Under the pieces are notes generated by a model that saw only the letters and a list, made by a program, of their open reading frames with translations, had not been told where the DNA came from and did no database searches. The translations under genes and the position numbers were made by a program. A stretch of 64,000 nucleotides of DNA, taken from assembly GCF_006088715.1 (NCBI RefSeq), contig NZ_CP030771.1, forward strand, positions 5,971,501 to 6,035,500, given 5' to 3'. Origin of the DNA: Streptomyces sp. YIM 121038 (GTDB lineage Bacteria; Actinomycetota; Actinomycetes; Streptomycetales; Streptomycetaceae). Each line of letters opens with the position of its first letter. The first letter of the stretch is position 1. Shown here piece after piece: positions 1 through 8,844 of the stretch.

Positions 1-688
1 TGTGGGACTCGTCGTCGGCGAGCTCGGAGAGGACCTTCACGAAGGTGTCGGTCGGTACGACCTCCTGCTCCACGCCGAACTCCGTGAGCAGCAGGGGCTT
101 CAGGCCCGGCACCAGGTCGAGGTGGAGCAGCCGCCGGACCCGGGTGCCGACCAGCGGGTCGAGCTTGCTGCGGGTCGGGCCGTAGCTCATCAGGCCGTCG
201 GCGTAGACGTCGACGGGCGCGCCCTCGAAGATGCGCGCGACCGCGAGCGCCGGGTTGACCTGGATCGACTCGACGGCCAGCTCGACCCGGTCGTCGCCGA
301 GGCCCCAGGCCAGGCGCACGTACCGCTCCCACAGCGGCAGGTCGTCGCCGCGCGGGGACCAGCCGCCCGGGTGGAAGGGGGAGATGGTCTCGTTCCAGGA
401 CACCACGTCGTCGAAGCGGGTCCGCAGCTTCTCGAAGCCGGGCATCGTGGCGACGGACGGCGTGGTCTCGGGCGTCGCCGCGTTGTTGGCGATCAGCAGG
501 ACGCGCCGGTCGGCCGGGCCGAAGCGGTCGGTGTCCAGGGCGGCGGCGAGCGTGGCGATGCCGTACAGCGTGGACGCCAGGAAGATCTGCGTGGTGCCCC
601 GGCGGTGGTCGGGCGTCGCGGCGACCATGGCCGCGGTGTGCGGCTCGCGCACCGCGGACCCGGCGCCCGGCAGTCCGGCGGCGCTCAC
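1..688 (-). CDS. Alpha-2,8-polysialyltransferase family protein, C-terminus cut by window edge
   Basis: About 229 N-terminal residues are visible; the rest lies beyond base 1. The hydrophobic stretch TQIFLASTLYGIATLAAA near residue 32, followed by RVLLIANNAATPE, resembles the N-terminal half of the polysialyltransferase (POLYST, GT-B-like) family known from capsule clusters. The GTG start at 688 overlaps the TGA of the upstream glycosyltransferase (GTGA), so the pair should be translationally coupled. With the NeuB and CMP-nonulosonate synthetase genes nearby, a role in polymerising a nonulosonic acid (Kdn or sialic-like) wall polymer is inferred. Family assignment is by recognition only and the acceptor is unknown. 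Confidence 0.72.
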   Translation of the reverse strand, partial: MSAAGLPGAGSAVREPHTAAMVAATPDHRRGTTQIFLASTLYGIATLAAALDTDRFGPADRRVLLIANNAATPETTPSVATMPGFEKLRTRFDDVVSWNETISPFHPGGWSPRGDDLPLWERYVRLAWGLGDDRVELAVESIQVNPALAVARIFEGAPVDVYADGLMSYGPTRSKLDPLVGTRVRRLLHLDLVPGLKPLLLTEFGVEQEVVPTDTFVKVLSELADDESH

Positions 689-1665
689 GCGGCCACCTCC
701 CCGGCCCCGACCGGACGGCGGCGCAGGCGGCGCAGCCGGGTGGCCCGCTGGAGGTCCATGGAGTCGAGCGCCTCGTCGAGGACGCCCTGCGGCATCCGCT
801 TGAGCGCGGCCGCGCTCAGCGTCTTCAGCTTTCGCGCCACCGCCGGCTCGAACCTTTCGATTGATCCCAAGTGATGGGAGATGATCGCGCAATATGTACG
901 GACGGCCTTCGGGAGCAGCTTGTCCGCGTCGCGGTCCTCGGCCGTCTCGCGCACCACCTGGTCGAAGGCCTTGATGAAATCGAGCTGGCGCACATCGCCG
1001 ATCTGGGTGAGCGACGAGGAAACGCCACGCCGGTAAAAGACCCCCAAGAGGCTGACCGCCGCGAACGTTTCCGCCTCGCGGTGCAGCCGCCAGATCCACG
1101 GCCGGTCCTCCGCGGTGCGCAGACCGTGGGTGAAGTGCAGCAGACCGCGGTCCAGGAGGCGCCGGTGGTAGACGCCCGCCCAGGCGAACGCGTAGTCCAC
1201 GGACGTGGAGCGGTCCGCGGGCAGTATGACGTCGCGCGGGCTCAGCACCACGCCGCGCCTGCCGTACGGGACGCGGTGCACGCTGCGGGCGCGCGCCGTG
1301 CACTGCACATGGTCGGTGCGCACGAAGTCGCACCCCAACTCCTCGATGGAGGCGACCAGTTGCCCGAAGTAGCCGGGCGCGAGCCAGTCGTCGCCGTCGA
1401 GGAACGTGAGGTACTCGCCGCGGGCGGCGTCCAGACCCGTGTTGCGGGCGGTGGCCAGGCCTCCGTTCTGCTCGTGTCTGAGGTGCACGGCACCGGGGAG
1501 CTCGCGCGCGGCCCGCTCCAGGATGTCCGGCGTCTCGTCCGTCGAGCAGTCGTCGACGAGAATGAATTCGAAGTCGTCACGCGCGTTCGCACGCAAAGAC
1601 TTCAAGGTGTCGGGCGCGTATTGCTGCACGTTGTAGAACGGCACGATGACGGAGAGCTTAACCAC
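685..1665 (-). CDS. Family 2 glycosyltransferase
   Basis: Predicted 326-residue cytoplasmic GT-A enzyme. It opens with LSVIVPFYN, then has the nucleotide-sugar acidic motif DDCSTDETP near residue 38 and the metal-binding DGDDW near residue 93; the later AEDRPW fits the ED catalytic region of GT2 enzymes. The C-terminus is Arg-rich. GTG at 1665 is chosen because a -10-like TAACGT (1678-1673, reverse strand) lies 7 bases before it with no Shine-Dalgarno sequence, which suggests a leaderless transcript. It is the first gene of a two-gene operon with the polysialyltransferase-family gene and is divergent from the DUF6716 gene. Likely role: sugar transfer in wall glycopolymer assembly; acceptor unknown. 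Confidence 0.85.
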   Translation of the reverse strand: MVKLSVIVPFYNVQQYAPDTLKSLRANARDDFEFILVDDCSTDETPDILERAARELPGAVHLRHEQNGGLATARNTGLDAARGEYLTFLDGDDWLAPGYFGQLVASIEELGCDFVRTDHVQCTARARSVHRVPYGRRGVVLSPRDVILPADRSTSVDYAFAWAGVYHRRLLDRGLLHFTHGLRTAEDRPWIWRLHREAETFAAVSLLGVFYRRGVSSSLTQIGDVRQLDFIKAFDQVVRETAEDRDADKLLPKAVRTYCAIISHHLGSIERFEPAVARKLKTLSAAALKRMPQGVLDEALDSMDLQRATRLRRLRRRPVGAGEVAA

Positions 1666-1863
1666 GTGCGAGACGTTAGGTGTCGGCCCGGCATTCGTCT
1701 TGACCCGCGGTGGGATGTCAGGTGAACGAAGCGTGGCGGAATGGTTAACCAGGCTTCCCGTCACACCTTTGCCATGCCGCTTCGCCATTCGTCGGCACGC
1801 TGTTAACCGTTTGTTGCACCTGAGTTGGGCCACCAATCGGAATGCCTTCCTAGCGTCTTCGCT

Positions 1864-3213
1864 GTGCCAGTAAGCAACAAGACGACGCGGGTCGCCGTGC
1901 TCGCCGACTCCGACACCCGGTGGAAGTGGGGCGCGCTCACCGCGCGGCGCCTCGTCGGAGCCACCGGAGCCCAGGCCGCCCCCCACGCCGCCGCCGCGGA
2001 CGTGCACGTCGACGGATATCTGCTGCGCGGCCGGGCCACGCCGACGCCCCGCCAGCTCGAAGAGGTCGGCGTGCGGGCGGACAGCCTGCGCGAGGTCACG
2101 GCGATCGAGTTCCTGAGCGAGATGCGGGGCCGGGCCGCGGAGTACGACGTCCTCGTGCTCGCCCTGGTCGGCGGCGGCGTCCAGGCCGTGCTGCACGGCC
2201 TCGCCCGCGACTGGGCGGGCGCCCGGCAGCGGCCCGTCGTCGTCACCGGCTACGTCGGCGTCGTCTACGAGAAGCTCGCCGACGGCCTGCTGCTCCGCCA
2301 CGGCGCGGACGTCGTCCTCGCCAACTCCCGCCAGGACGCGGACCGTTTCCGCGCCGTGTACGAGGGCGTGGGCGCCGACGCCGACAGCGTCACGGAGGCC
2401 GCCCTGCCCTTCCTCGGCGGCGAGCCCTACGCGCCCCGCGACCCCTACACGGTCGTCTTCGCCGCCCAGCCCTCCGTACCGGAGAAGCGCGCCGAGCGCA
2501 CGTATCTGCTCGACCGCCTCGCCCGGCACGCGCGGCTGCACCCCGAGCGCGAGGTCCTGCTCAAGCTGCGCAGCAAGCCCGGCGAGCACACCACGCACAT
2601 CGAGGAACTGCCGTACCAGAAGCTCGTCAAGGGCATGGACGCGCCGCCCAACTTCCGCCTCGTCTACGGGCACATGGGCGAGGTGCTCGACCGCACCGAC
2701 CTGCTCGTCACGGTCAGCTCCACGGCCGCGCTCGAATCCCTGCACCGGCGCATCCCGACGGCCGTCCTCACCGACTTCGGCGTCCGCGAGGCGCACGGCA
2801 ACCACCACTTCATCGGCTCGGGCTGCCTCGCCTCCTGGGACCAGCTCGACACCGGCCACGTCCCGGAGCCCGACCCGGCCTGGGTCGCGCGCCAGGGCGT
2901 CGCCGCCGACGGCACGTACGACACGGCCTTCGACGAGGCCCGCAAGCGGGTCGCGGAGCTCGTCGGCCGCGCGGCCGAGGGCGGCCTGCCCCCGCTCCAG
3001 CCGTACTACACGCAGGCCACGGCCCCCGGCTATCTGCCCGGCATCCTCGCCCGCCACCACCTCGGCCCCGACGGCGCGCCGCTGCCCGGCGCCCCCGCCG
3101 CCGACCGCGAGCCGGGCCCCGTACGGCAGGCCGTCCGCAGCGCGGCGCGCGGCGCCTACCGGCACGGGGTGCAGCGCGTCGCGCCGGTGATCCGGCGGAT
3201 GGGCGAGCTGTGA
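1864..3213 (+). CDS. DUF6716-type putative glycosyltransferase
   Basis: 449 residues, no signal peptide. It begins with a Rossmann-like strand (RVAVLADSDTRWKWG) and has a second region VVTVSSTAALESL typical of the donor-binding half of GT-B enzymes, followed by TDFGVREAHGNHHF. This matches the DUF6716 family that Streptomyces annotations place beside sialic acid-type genes; catalytic residues are not known to me. GTG at 1864 is preferred because TAGCGT (1851-1856) lies exactly 7 bases upstream, predicting a leaderless mRNA. An in-frame ATG at 1825 is possible but has no such signal. The gene heads the DUF6716 / CMP-synthetase / NeuB transcription unit. Confidence 0.8.
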   Translation: MPVSNKTTRVAVLADSDTRWKWGALTARRLVGATGAQAAPHAAAADVHVDGYLLRGRATPTPRQLEEVGVRADSLREVTAIEFLSEMRGRAAEYDVLVLALVGGGVQAVLHGLARDWAGARQRPVVVTGYVGVVYEKLADGLLLRHGADVVLANSRQDADRFRAVYEGVGADADSVTEAALPFLGGEPYAPRDPYTVVFAAQPSVPEKRAERTYLLDRLARHARLHPEREVLLKLRSKPGEHTTHIEELPYQKLVKGMDAPPNFRLVYGHMGEVLDRTDLLVTVSSTAALESLHRRIPTAVLTDFGVREAHGNHHFIGSGCLASWDQLDTGHVPEPDPAWVARQGVAADGTYDTAFDEARKRVAELVGRAAEGGLPPLQPYYTQATAPGYLPGILARHHLGPDGAPLPGAPAADREPGPVRQAVRSAARGAYRHGVQRVAPVIRRMGEL

Positions 3214-3311
3214 CCGGGCCGCGCCCGGAGCGCCGGGCCGTGATCCCGCAGCAAGGCCAGTACCCCCCACCAGGCATCCCTGACGCACCTGGCACCACTG
3301 AAGGAGCCTCC

Positions 3312-4607
3312 ATGTCCAAGGCCCACCCGGAGGGCGCAGCGGCACGCCGCGTCCTCGCCGTCATCCCCGCGCGGGGCGGCTCCAAGGGGGTGCCGGCGAA
3401 GAACCTCGCACCGGTCGGCGGCGTCCCGCTGGTGGCCCGCGCGGTCCGCGCGTGCACCGCGTCCCGCCTGGTCACCCACGTCGTCGTGTCCACCGACGAC
3501 ACGGTCATCGCCGAGACCGCGCGCGCCGCGGGCGCCGAGGTGGTCCTGCGCCCCGCCGCCATCGCGGGCGACACCGCGACCAGCGAGGCCGCCGTCCTGC
3601 ACGCCGTGGACGCGCACGAGGCGCTGCACGGCGTACCGGTGGACGTGGTCCTGCTCGTGCAGTGCACCAGCCCCTTCATCACCCGCGAGGACGTCGACGG
3701 CATCGTCGAGGCGATCGTCGACGGCGGCGCCGACACGGCCCACACCGTGGCGCCCTTCCACGGCTTCGTCTGGCGCGACGCGGGCGACGAGCCGCCCGCC
3801 ATCGAGAGCGAGCGCACCGCCGAGGAGGGCGGCTCGACCAAGGTCGTCACCGACACCGCCACCTCCGGCGGCTACGGCGTCAACCACGACAAGTCCTTCC
3901 GCCCCCGCCGCCAGGACCGCCCCCAGGACCTCCTGGAGACCGGCGCCGCCTACGGCATGGACGCGACCGGCTTCCGCGAGCACAAGCACCGCTTCTTCGG
4001 CCACACCGAACTGGTGCGGACCGACCCCGCGCGCGTCCTGGAGATCGACGACCCGCACGACCTGGCCCGCGCCCGCGCCCTCGCCCCGCTCTTCGACGCG
4101 GTGCGCTCGGGCGACGAGGCGGCCCTTCCGACCCGCGACGACATCGACGCGGTCGTACTCGACTTCGACGGCACCCAGACGGACGACCGGGTGCTGATCG
4201 ATTCCGACGGACGGGAGTTCGTCACCGTGCACCGCGGTGACGGCCTCGGCATCGCGGCCCTGCGCAGGTCGGGCCTGAAGATGCTGATCCTGTCCACGGA
4301 ACAGAACCCGGTCGTCGCCGCGCGCGCACGCAAGCTGAAGCTCCCCGTGCTGCACGGCATCGACCGCAAAGACCTCGCACTGAAGCAGTGGTGCGAGGAG
4401 CAGGGCATCGCTCCCGAGCGCGTGCTCTACGTCGGTAACGACGTCAATGACCTCCCGTGCTTCGGCCTGGTCGGCTGGCCCGTGGCGGTCGCGAGCGCCC
4501 ACGACGTCGTACGCGGCGCCGCACGCGCGGTCACCTCCGTCCCCGGCGGTGACGGCGCGATCCGAGAGATCGCCGCCTGGATCCTCGGCCCCTCCCTCAA
4601 CAGTTAA
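3312..4607 (+). CDS. CMP-nonulosonate cytidylyltransferase fused to KdsC-like HAD phosphatase
   Basis: 431 residues in two parts. Residues 12-230 are a NeuA/KdsB-type cytidylyltransferase, shown by the CTP-binding IPARGGSKGVPAKNL and by LLVQCTSPFI. Residues 277-430 are a HAD phosphatase with motif I DFDGTQTDD and motif IV GNDVNDLPC, similar to KdsC or the C-terminal domain of animal CMP-sialate synthetases. A single protein could therefore remove a 9-phosphate and activate the sugar with CTP. ATG 3312 has AAGGAG at 3301-3306. NeuB follows after 14 bases. The substrate (Kdn, Neu5Ac or another nonulosonate) cannot be told from sequence. Confidence 0.88.
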   Translation: MSKAHPEGAAARRVLAVIPARGGSKGVPAKNLAPVGGVPLVARAVRACTASRLVTHVVVSTDDTVIAETARAAGAEVVLRPAAIAGDTATSEAAVLHAVDAHEALHGVPVDVVLLVQCTSPFITREDVDGIVEAIVDGGADTAHTVAPFHGFVWRDAGDEPPAIESERTAEEGGSTKVVTDTATSGGYGVNHDKSFRPRRQDRPQDLLETGAAYGMDATGFREHKHRFFGHTELVRTDPARVLEIDDPHDLARARALAPLFDAVRSGDEAALPTRDDIDAVVLDFDGTQTDDRVLIDSDGREFVTVHRGDGLGIAALRRSGLKMLILSTEQNPVVAARARKLKLPVLHGIDRKDLALKQWCEEQGIAPERVLYVGNDVNDLPCFGLVGWPVAVASAHDVVRGAARAVTSVPGGDGAIREIAAWILGPSLNS

Positions 4608-4621
4608 GGAAAGTTCCTGCC

Positions 4622-5557
4622 ATGAGCACTACGGCCTCCGCCAACCGCCTGCGCACCCTCGGTTCGAAGACCGCGGGCCCCGGTCACCCCGTCTACATCA
4701 CCGGTGAGATCGGCATCAACCACAACGGCGACCTGGAGAACGCCCTCGCGCTCATCGACGTGGCCGCCGACGCGGGCTGCGACGCGGTGAAGTTCCAGAA
4801 GCGCACGCCGGAGATCTGCACGCCGCGCGACCAGTGGGACATCGAGCGCGACACCCCCTGGGGCCGGATGACGTACATCGACTACCGCCACCGCGTGGAG
4901 TTCGGCGAGTCCGAGTACCAGGCCATCACCGAGCACTGCGCCAAGCGCGGCATCGACTGGTTCGCCTCCCCGTGGGACACCGAGGCCGTCGCCTTCCTGG
5001 AGAAGTTCGACGTCCCCGCGCACAAGGTCGCCTCCGCCTCCCTGACGGACGACGAGCTGCTCCGCGCCCTGCGCGCGACGGGCCGCACGATCATCCTCTC
5101 CACGGGCATGTCGACGCCGAAGCAGATCCGCCACGCCGTCGAGGTCCTCGGCTCCGACAACATCCTGCTCTGCCACGCCACGTCGACGTACCCGGCGAAG
5201 GCCGAGGAGCTGAACCTGCGCGTCATCAACACGCTCCAGGCCGAGTACCCGAACGTCCCGATCGGCTACTCCGGCCACGAGACGGGCCTGCAGACGACGC
5301 TGGCCGCCGTGGCCCTCGGCGCCACCTTCGTCGAGCGCCACATCACCCTGGACCGCGCCATGTGGGGCTCCGACCAGGCCGCGTCCGTGGAGCCGCAGGG
5401 CCTCACGCGCCTCGTCCGCGACATCCGCACCATCGAGGCCTCCCTCGGTGACGGCGTCAAGAAGGTCTACGAGTCCGAGCTGGGCCCGATGAAGAAGCTC
5501 CGCCGCGTGGCGGGCGTCGTCGCCGAGGCCGCGGACCGCGAGCCCGTGGCGGTCTGA
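4622..5557 (+). CDS. NeuB-family nonulosonic acid synthase lacking the SAF domain
   Basis: 311 residues. It condenses phosphoenolpyruvate with a hexose or hexosamine to give a nine-carbon ketoacid. NeuB hallmarks: GEIGINHNGD near residue 29, AVKFQKRTP near residue 58, ASPWD, KVASAS, LSTGMST, and GYSGHETG with the metal-ligand His. Canonical NeuB proteins run to about 345 residues with a C-terminal antifreeze-like SAF domain that covers the partner active site; this protein stops just after the TIM barrel. GGAAAG precedes ATG 4622 and a perfect 12-bp hairpin follows at 5575. Product likely Kdn or a related nonulosonate, by analogy with teichulosonic acid clusters in Streptomyces. Confidence 0.9.
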   Translation: MSTTASANRLRTLGSKTAGPGHPVYITGEIGINHNGDLENALALIDVAADAGCDAVKFQKRTPEICTPRDQWDIERDTPWGRMTYIDYRHRVEFGESEYQAITEHCAKRGIDWFASPWDTEAVAFLEKFDVPAHKVASASLTDDELLRALRATGRTIILSTGMSTPKQIRHAVEVLGSDNILLCHATSTYPAKAEELNLRVINTLQAEYPNVPIGYSGHETGLQTTLAAVALGATFVERHITLDRAMWGSDQAASVEPQGLTRLVRDIRTIEASLGDGVKKVYESELGPMKKLRRVAGVVAEAADREPVAV

Positions 5558-5574
5558 GGCCCGACCGCCGCACG

Positions 5575-5603
5575 CCGACGGGCGGGCGCACCCCGCCCGT
5601 CGG
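5575..5603 (+). terminator. Hairpin terminator after the NeuB gene
   Basis: Perfect 12-bp stem CCGACGGGCGGG / CCCGCCCGTCGG with a 5-base loop, 18 bases after the stop codon. There is no T-tract, which is usual for actinomycete terminators. Confidence 0.7.
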
Positions 5604-5679
5604 CCCCCGGCGCCCCCGGGAGCGCACCGGCGCCGCTCCCGCGCCACGCGTTCCCGGGTGGCCTGTGCACACCCCCACC

Positions 5680-5701
5680 GGCCCTCCCGCACGGGAGGGC
5701 C
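5680..5701 (+). other. Second hairpin ahead of the sialyltransferase-like gene
   Basis: GGCCCTCCCG, two bases, CGGGAGGGCC: a perfect 10-bp inverted repeat. Another palindrome, CCCGTACGGG (5727-5736), follows and runs straight into the GGGAGGA ribosome-binding site of the next gene. These could attenuate read-through from the NeuB unit or influence ribosome access. Confidence 0.4.
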
Positions 5702-5746
5702 GGGGCCCGGACCGACCCGCCCCATCCCGTACGGGAGGACCGACCC

Positions 5747-7063
5747 ATGTCAGCACGGAGCGCACGGCGCGCCGCGAGGGCACCGCACGGCACGCTGGCG
5801 TTCGTGGAGTCGCCGGTGCAGCTGCTCAACGTGCTGGAGTGGGCGCACCTGTCCGCGCCGCCCGCGGCAGCCGAGGCCGCGCCCACGGCAGCCGAGGCCG
5901 CGCCCGCGGCGGCTGACGCCGAGCCCGCGCCCTCCCTGGCGGCCGGGGCCGACTCCACGAGGGCCGACGCCGAGGCCGACTCCACGACAGCCGACGCCGA
6001 GGGCGAGTCCACGGCCGCCGACGCCGACGCCGAGGCCGCGCCGGACGATCTGACCCTGGTGGTGCTCGCCCCCACCGACCCCATGACCCGGGGCCAGCTG
6101 CGCCGCATGGCCGAACTGGCCCGCGCGGAGGGCCACACGGTGCGCTGGGAGGAGGCGCGCGGCGGCACGACCGCGCCGTTCCACACGATCGGCGGCCTCG
6201 CGGGCCCGCTGCGCAGGGCCGCCCGGATAGTGATCGGCGACCCCTTCTCGCGCTACGTACAGCTCCTGCTCACCATCACCCGGGCGCAGGACCTCGTCGT
6301 GGTGGACGACGGCACGGCCACCATGGAGTTCATCTCCCAGCTGGCCAACGGCGAGCGCCTGGTGCGCTGGCACCGCAGGGGCGGCAGGCCGGGCCCCAGG
6401 GACATGGTCTTCCTGCCCGTCTCCTCCTCGGCCCGCCGCCGCCTCACGCCGCACCCCAAGGGCCGCCGCCGCGTGGAGGTCTTCTCCTCCATGCCCATCG
6501 ACGCGGCGCCCGAGGGCGTCCACGTCACGGTGAACTCCTTCGCGTGGACGCGGGCCCGCTTCGGCCCGCCGCGCATCACCAAGGGCGCGGACCTGGTCGG
6601 CACGTCCCTGGTGGAGACCGGCGTGGTGGACCTCGACCGCTATCTGGAGGCGGTGGGCGCGCTCGCCCGTACGCACGGGGCGGCCCGCTACTTCGCGCAC
6701 CGCCGCGAGAGCGCCGAGAAGCTGCACCGCCTGGCCGTGGAGACGGGCCTCCAGGTGATCCGCCCCGACCTCCCCCTGGAACTCATCGCCCGCCGGGGCC
6801 CCATCGGCCGCACCATCCTCAGCTTCCCCTCGACGGTCGTCCACACCCTTCCCCTCGCCCTGGCGGGCACGGAGGTCAAGGTCGCGGTCATGGACATCGA
6901 CCCCGCGTGGCTGACCGACAAGGCGTCCCCCCGGGCCCAGGGCTTCCTCTCCGGCGTCACGGGCACCGCCCGCGACGTCCACCGCCTGGCCGCCCTCCAG
7001 CACCCCGACCCGGCCCCGGCCCTCCCCACCCAGCCCACCCGCCAGACCCCGGCCCCGGCCTGA
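5747..7063 (+). CDS. Sialyltransferase-like glycosyltransferase with low-complexity insert
   Basis: 438 residues. The start LAFVESPVQLLNVLEWA (residue 18 on) and VVVDDGTATMEF (residue ~184) resemble the GT-B sialyltransferase/polysialyltransferase superfamily, and late SFPSTVVHTLPLAL fits the donor-site helix region. Residues ~36-100 are an Ala/Asp/Glu/Ser/Thr low-complexity insert of 7- and 10-residue repeats (PAAAEAA, ADSTTADAE and similar) inserted between the first and second beta strands. GGGAGGA is placed well before ATG 5747. It follows the nonulosonate synthesis genes on the same strand, so transfer of the activated sugar is inferred; catalytic residues cannot be assigned. Confidence 0.7.
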   Translation: MSARSARRAARAPHGTLAFVESPVQLLNVLEWAHLSAPPAAAEAAPTAAEAAPAAADAEPAPSLAAGADSTRADAEADSTTADAEGESTAADADAEAAPDDLTLVVLAPTDPMTRGQLRRMAELARAEGHTVRWEEARGGTTAPFHTIGGLAGPLRRAARIVIGDPFSRYVQLLLTITRAQDLVVVDDGTATMEFISQLANGERLVRWHRRGGRPGPRDMVFLPVSSSARRRLTPHPKGRRRVEVFSSMPIDAAPEGVHVTVNSFAWTRARFGPPRITKGADLVGTSLVETGVVDLDRYLEAVGALARTHGAARYFAHRRESAEKLHRLAVETGLQVIRPDLPLELIARRGPIGRTILSFPSTVVHTLPLALAGTEVKVAVMDIDPAWLTDKASPRAQGFLSGVTGTARDVHRLAALQHPDPAPALPTQPTRQTPAPA

Positions 7064-7593
7064 CCGGCCCCGGCCCGGCTGCCCCCGGCCCGACCGGGGC
7101 CGCGCCGCCGGGCCGCGACCCGCGACGGCCCCTGTTCAACGCCTGTTGACAGCCCGTTGATCACCCTGGCGCATCCTGAACCTGCAACCGCGCCACCGTC
7201 CCCAGACGCGCCCCGCAGCCACACCGCCCCACCCCCCGTCCGGTCACTTCGTGTCTGTCCCTATACGGCCGTTGTGTCCCAAGCCGGACGGGGGGTGGGG
7301 TGGGTGTGGGTCTCTTCAGATGTTCGATTACCACACGCGCCCCCACTCCACCACCCAAACCCACCAAAGTCCGTACTCTCCACCCCAAGGATGACGACCC
7401 GCCCCAAAGGTGGAGACCTCTGACCTGCGGTGATCTCTCTGGGTGTGCGGAAGGTAACCCACCTTCATACCCGCCGTACCAGCCGCGCATGCGCTCGTGG
7501 GCCAGCGAACTTACCTCAATCTGGCTGAACTTTTGTTGATCGAGGCTTAGTTGACGGGTGCAGCGCCTTACCCTTCACAGGGTGAACCAATTG
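7064..7593. other. 530-bp intergenic region with long inverted repeat
   Basis: No convincing gene. It contains a perfect 17-bp inverted repeat, arms 7227-7243 and 7284-7300 (CCCCACCCCCCGTCCGG and its complement), separated by 40 bases. Downstream, the sequence up to 7557 is less G+C-rich, with TTGATC and TTGACG boxes near 7537 and 7550 that may belong to the amidohydrolase promoter, but no well-spaced -10 stands out. Confidence 0.5.
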
Positions 7594-8844
7594 ATGTCCC
7601 GCGCGTCCACGGACGCGCCCGAAGGAGCCGAATCCGCGCCGCCCGGAAATCTGCCCGGCGCGCTGCCAGCAGCGCTGCGCGCCGAACTGATCGCCTTCCG
7701 GCGTGACTTGCACATGCATCCGGAGCTCGGCAACCAGGAGTTCCGCACGACCGCGGCGATCAAGACGCGCCTGGAGAAAGCCGGGCTCACGCCCCGCGTG
7801 CTCCCGGTCGGGACCGGGCTCGTCTGCGACGTCGGGGGCACCCCGGACACCGCTGGACGCCCCGTGCTCGCGCTGCGTGCGGACATCGACGCCCTGCCCA
7901 TTCCGGACACCAAGACCAGCGCCACGTACCGCTCCACCGTCCCGGACCGCGCCCACGCCTGCGGCCACGACGTCCACACCACCGTCGTCCTCGGCGCCGG
8001 ACTCGTCCTCGCCGAGCTGGCCCGCGAGGGCCGCCTGCCGCACCCGGTGCGGCTGGTCTTCCAGCCCGCGGAGGAGGTGCTCCCCGGCGGTGCCACGGAC
8101 GCCGTCGCCTGTGGCGTGCTCGACGGGGTCGGCCGCATCATCGCCGTGCACTGCGACCCCCGCGTCGACGCGGGCCGCATCGGCCTGCGCCACGGCCCGA
8201 TCACCTCCGCCTGCGACCGCCTGGAGGTCTCCCTGGCCGGGCCCGGCGGCCACACCGCACGACCGCATCTGACGACCGACCTGGTCACCGCCGCCGCGAA
8301 GGTCGTCAGCGAGGTCCCGGCCCTGGTCGGCCGGCGCGTGGACGCCCGTTCGGGGCTCTCCGTCACCTGGGGCCGCATCGACGCGGGCCACGCGTGCAAC
8401 GTGATCCCGCAGCACGCCGAGCTCTCCGGCACCATCCGCTGCCTCGACCTGACCGCCTGGCGACAGGCCCCCGACATCGTGCACGCGGCCGTGCAGGAGA
8501 TCGCCGACCTGCACCGCGCCAAATCCGCGATCAACTACGTGCGCGGGGTGCCGCCCGTCGTCAACGACCCCGTCGTCACCGACCTGTTGAGGGACGCGAT
8601 GGCCGCACGGCGCGGCGCCGACGCGGTCGAGGACACCGAGCAGAGCCTCGGCGGCGAGGACTTCTCCTGGTACCTGGAGCACGTCCCGGGCGCCATGGCG
8701 CGACTCGGCGTCCGTACGCCCGGCGAGCGCGGCGTACGCGACCTGCACCAGGGCGACTTCGACGCCGACGAGCACGCCATCACCGTGGGCGTGGAGCTCT
8801 TCACCGCCGCCGCGCTCCTCGACGCGGCCGACCGCACCACTTGA
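7594..8844 (+). CDS. M20 family amidohydrolase / aminoacylase
   Basis: 416 residues. Metal-dependent hydrolase of the M20D type (hippurate or IAA-amino-acid hydrolase relatives). Visible motifs: FRRDLHMHPELGNQE at the N-terminus, LALRADIDALPI, metal-binding HACGHDVH, catalytic PAEEVLPGG, GGHTARP in the dimerisation lid, and SLGGEDFSWY late in the chain. ATG 7594 is preferred because AGGGTGA lies 8 bases upstream. It stands alone between the glycopolymer genes and the nucleoside transporter. Physiological substrate unknown; N-acyl or N-carbamoyl amino acid amide cleavage is the family norm. Confidence 0.88.
   Translation: MSRASTDAPEGAESAPPGNLPGALPAALRAELIAFRRDLHMHPELGNQEFRTTAAIKTRLEKAGLTPRVLPVGTGLVCDVGGTPDTAGRPVLALRADIDALPIPDTKTSATYRSTVPDRAHACGHDVHTTVVLGAGLVLAELAREGRLPHPVRLVFQPAEEVLPGGATDAVACGVLDGVGRIIAVHCDPRVDAGRIGLRHGPITSACDRLEVSLAGPGGHTARPHLTTDLVTAAAKVVSEVPALVGRRVDARSGLSVTWGRIDAGHACNVIPQHAELSGTIRCLDLTAWRQAPDIVHAAVQEIADLHRAKSAINYVRGVPPVVNDPVVTDLLRDAMAARRGADAVEDTEQSLGGEDFSWYLEHVPGAMARLGVRTPGERGVRDLHQGDFDADEHAITVGVELFTAAALLDAADRTT

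Noticed and set aside
685..3345. Very long open frame (886 codons) on the minus strand across the GT2 and DUF6716 genes
   Set aside because: Only 685-1665 has protein-like sequence; the rest is the antisense of a conserved plus-strand gene, an effect of high G+C.
1920..4607. 895-codon frame on the plus strand that would fuse the CMP-synthetase to upstream sequence
   Set aside because: Upstream residues are Arg/Pro/Ala-rich out-of-frame reading of the DUF6716 gene; ATG 3312 has a good ribosome-binding site.
7157..7423. Short plus-strand frame (88 codons) in the gap before the amidohydrolase
   Set aside because: Pro/Thr-rich composition, no ribosome-binding site and it spans the long inverted repeat; reads like non-coding DNA.
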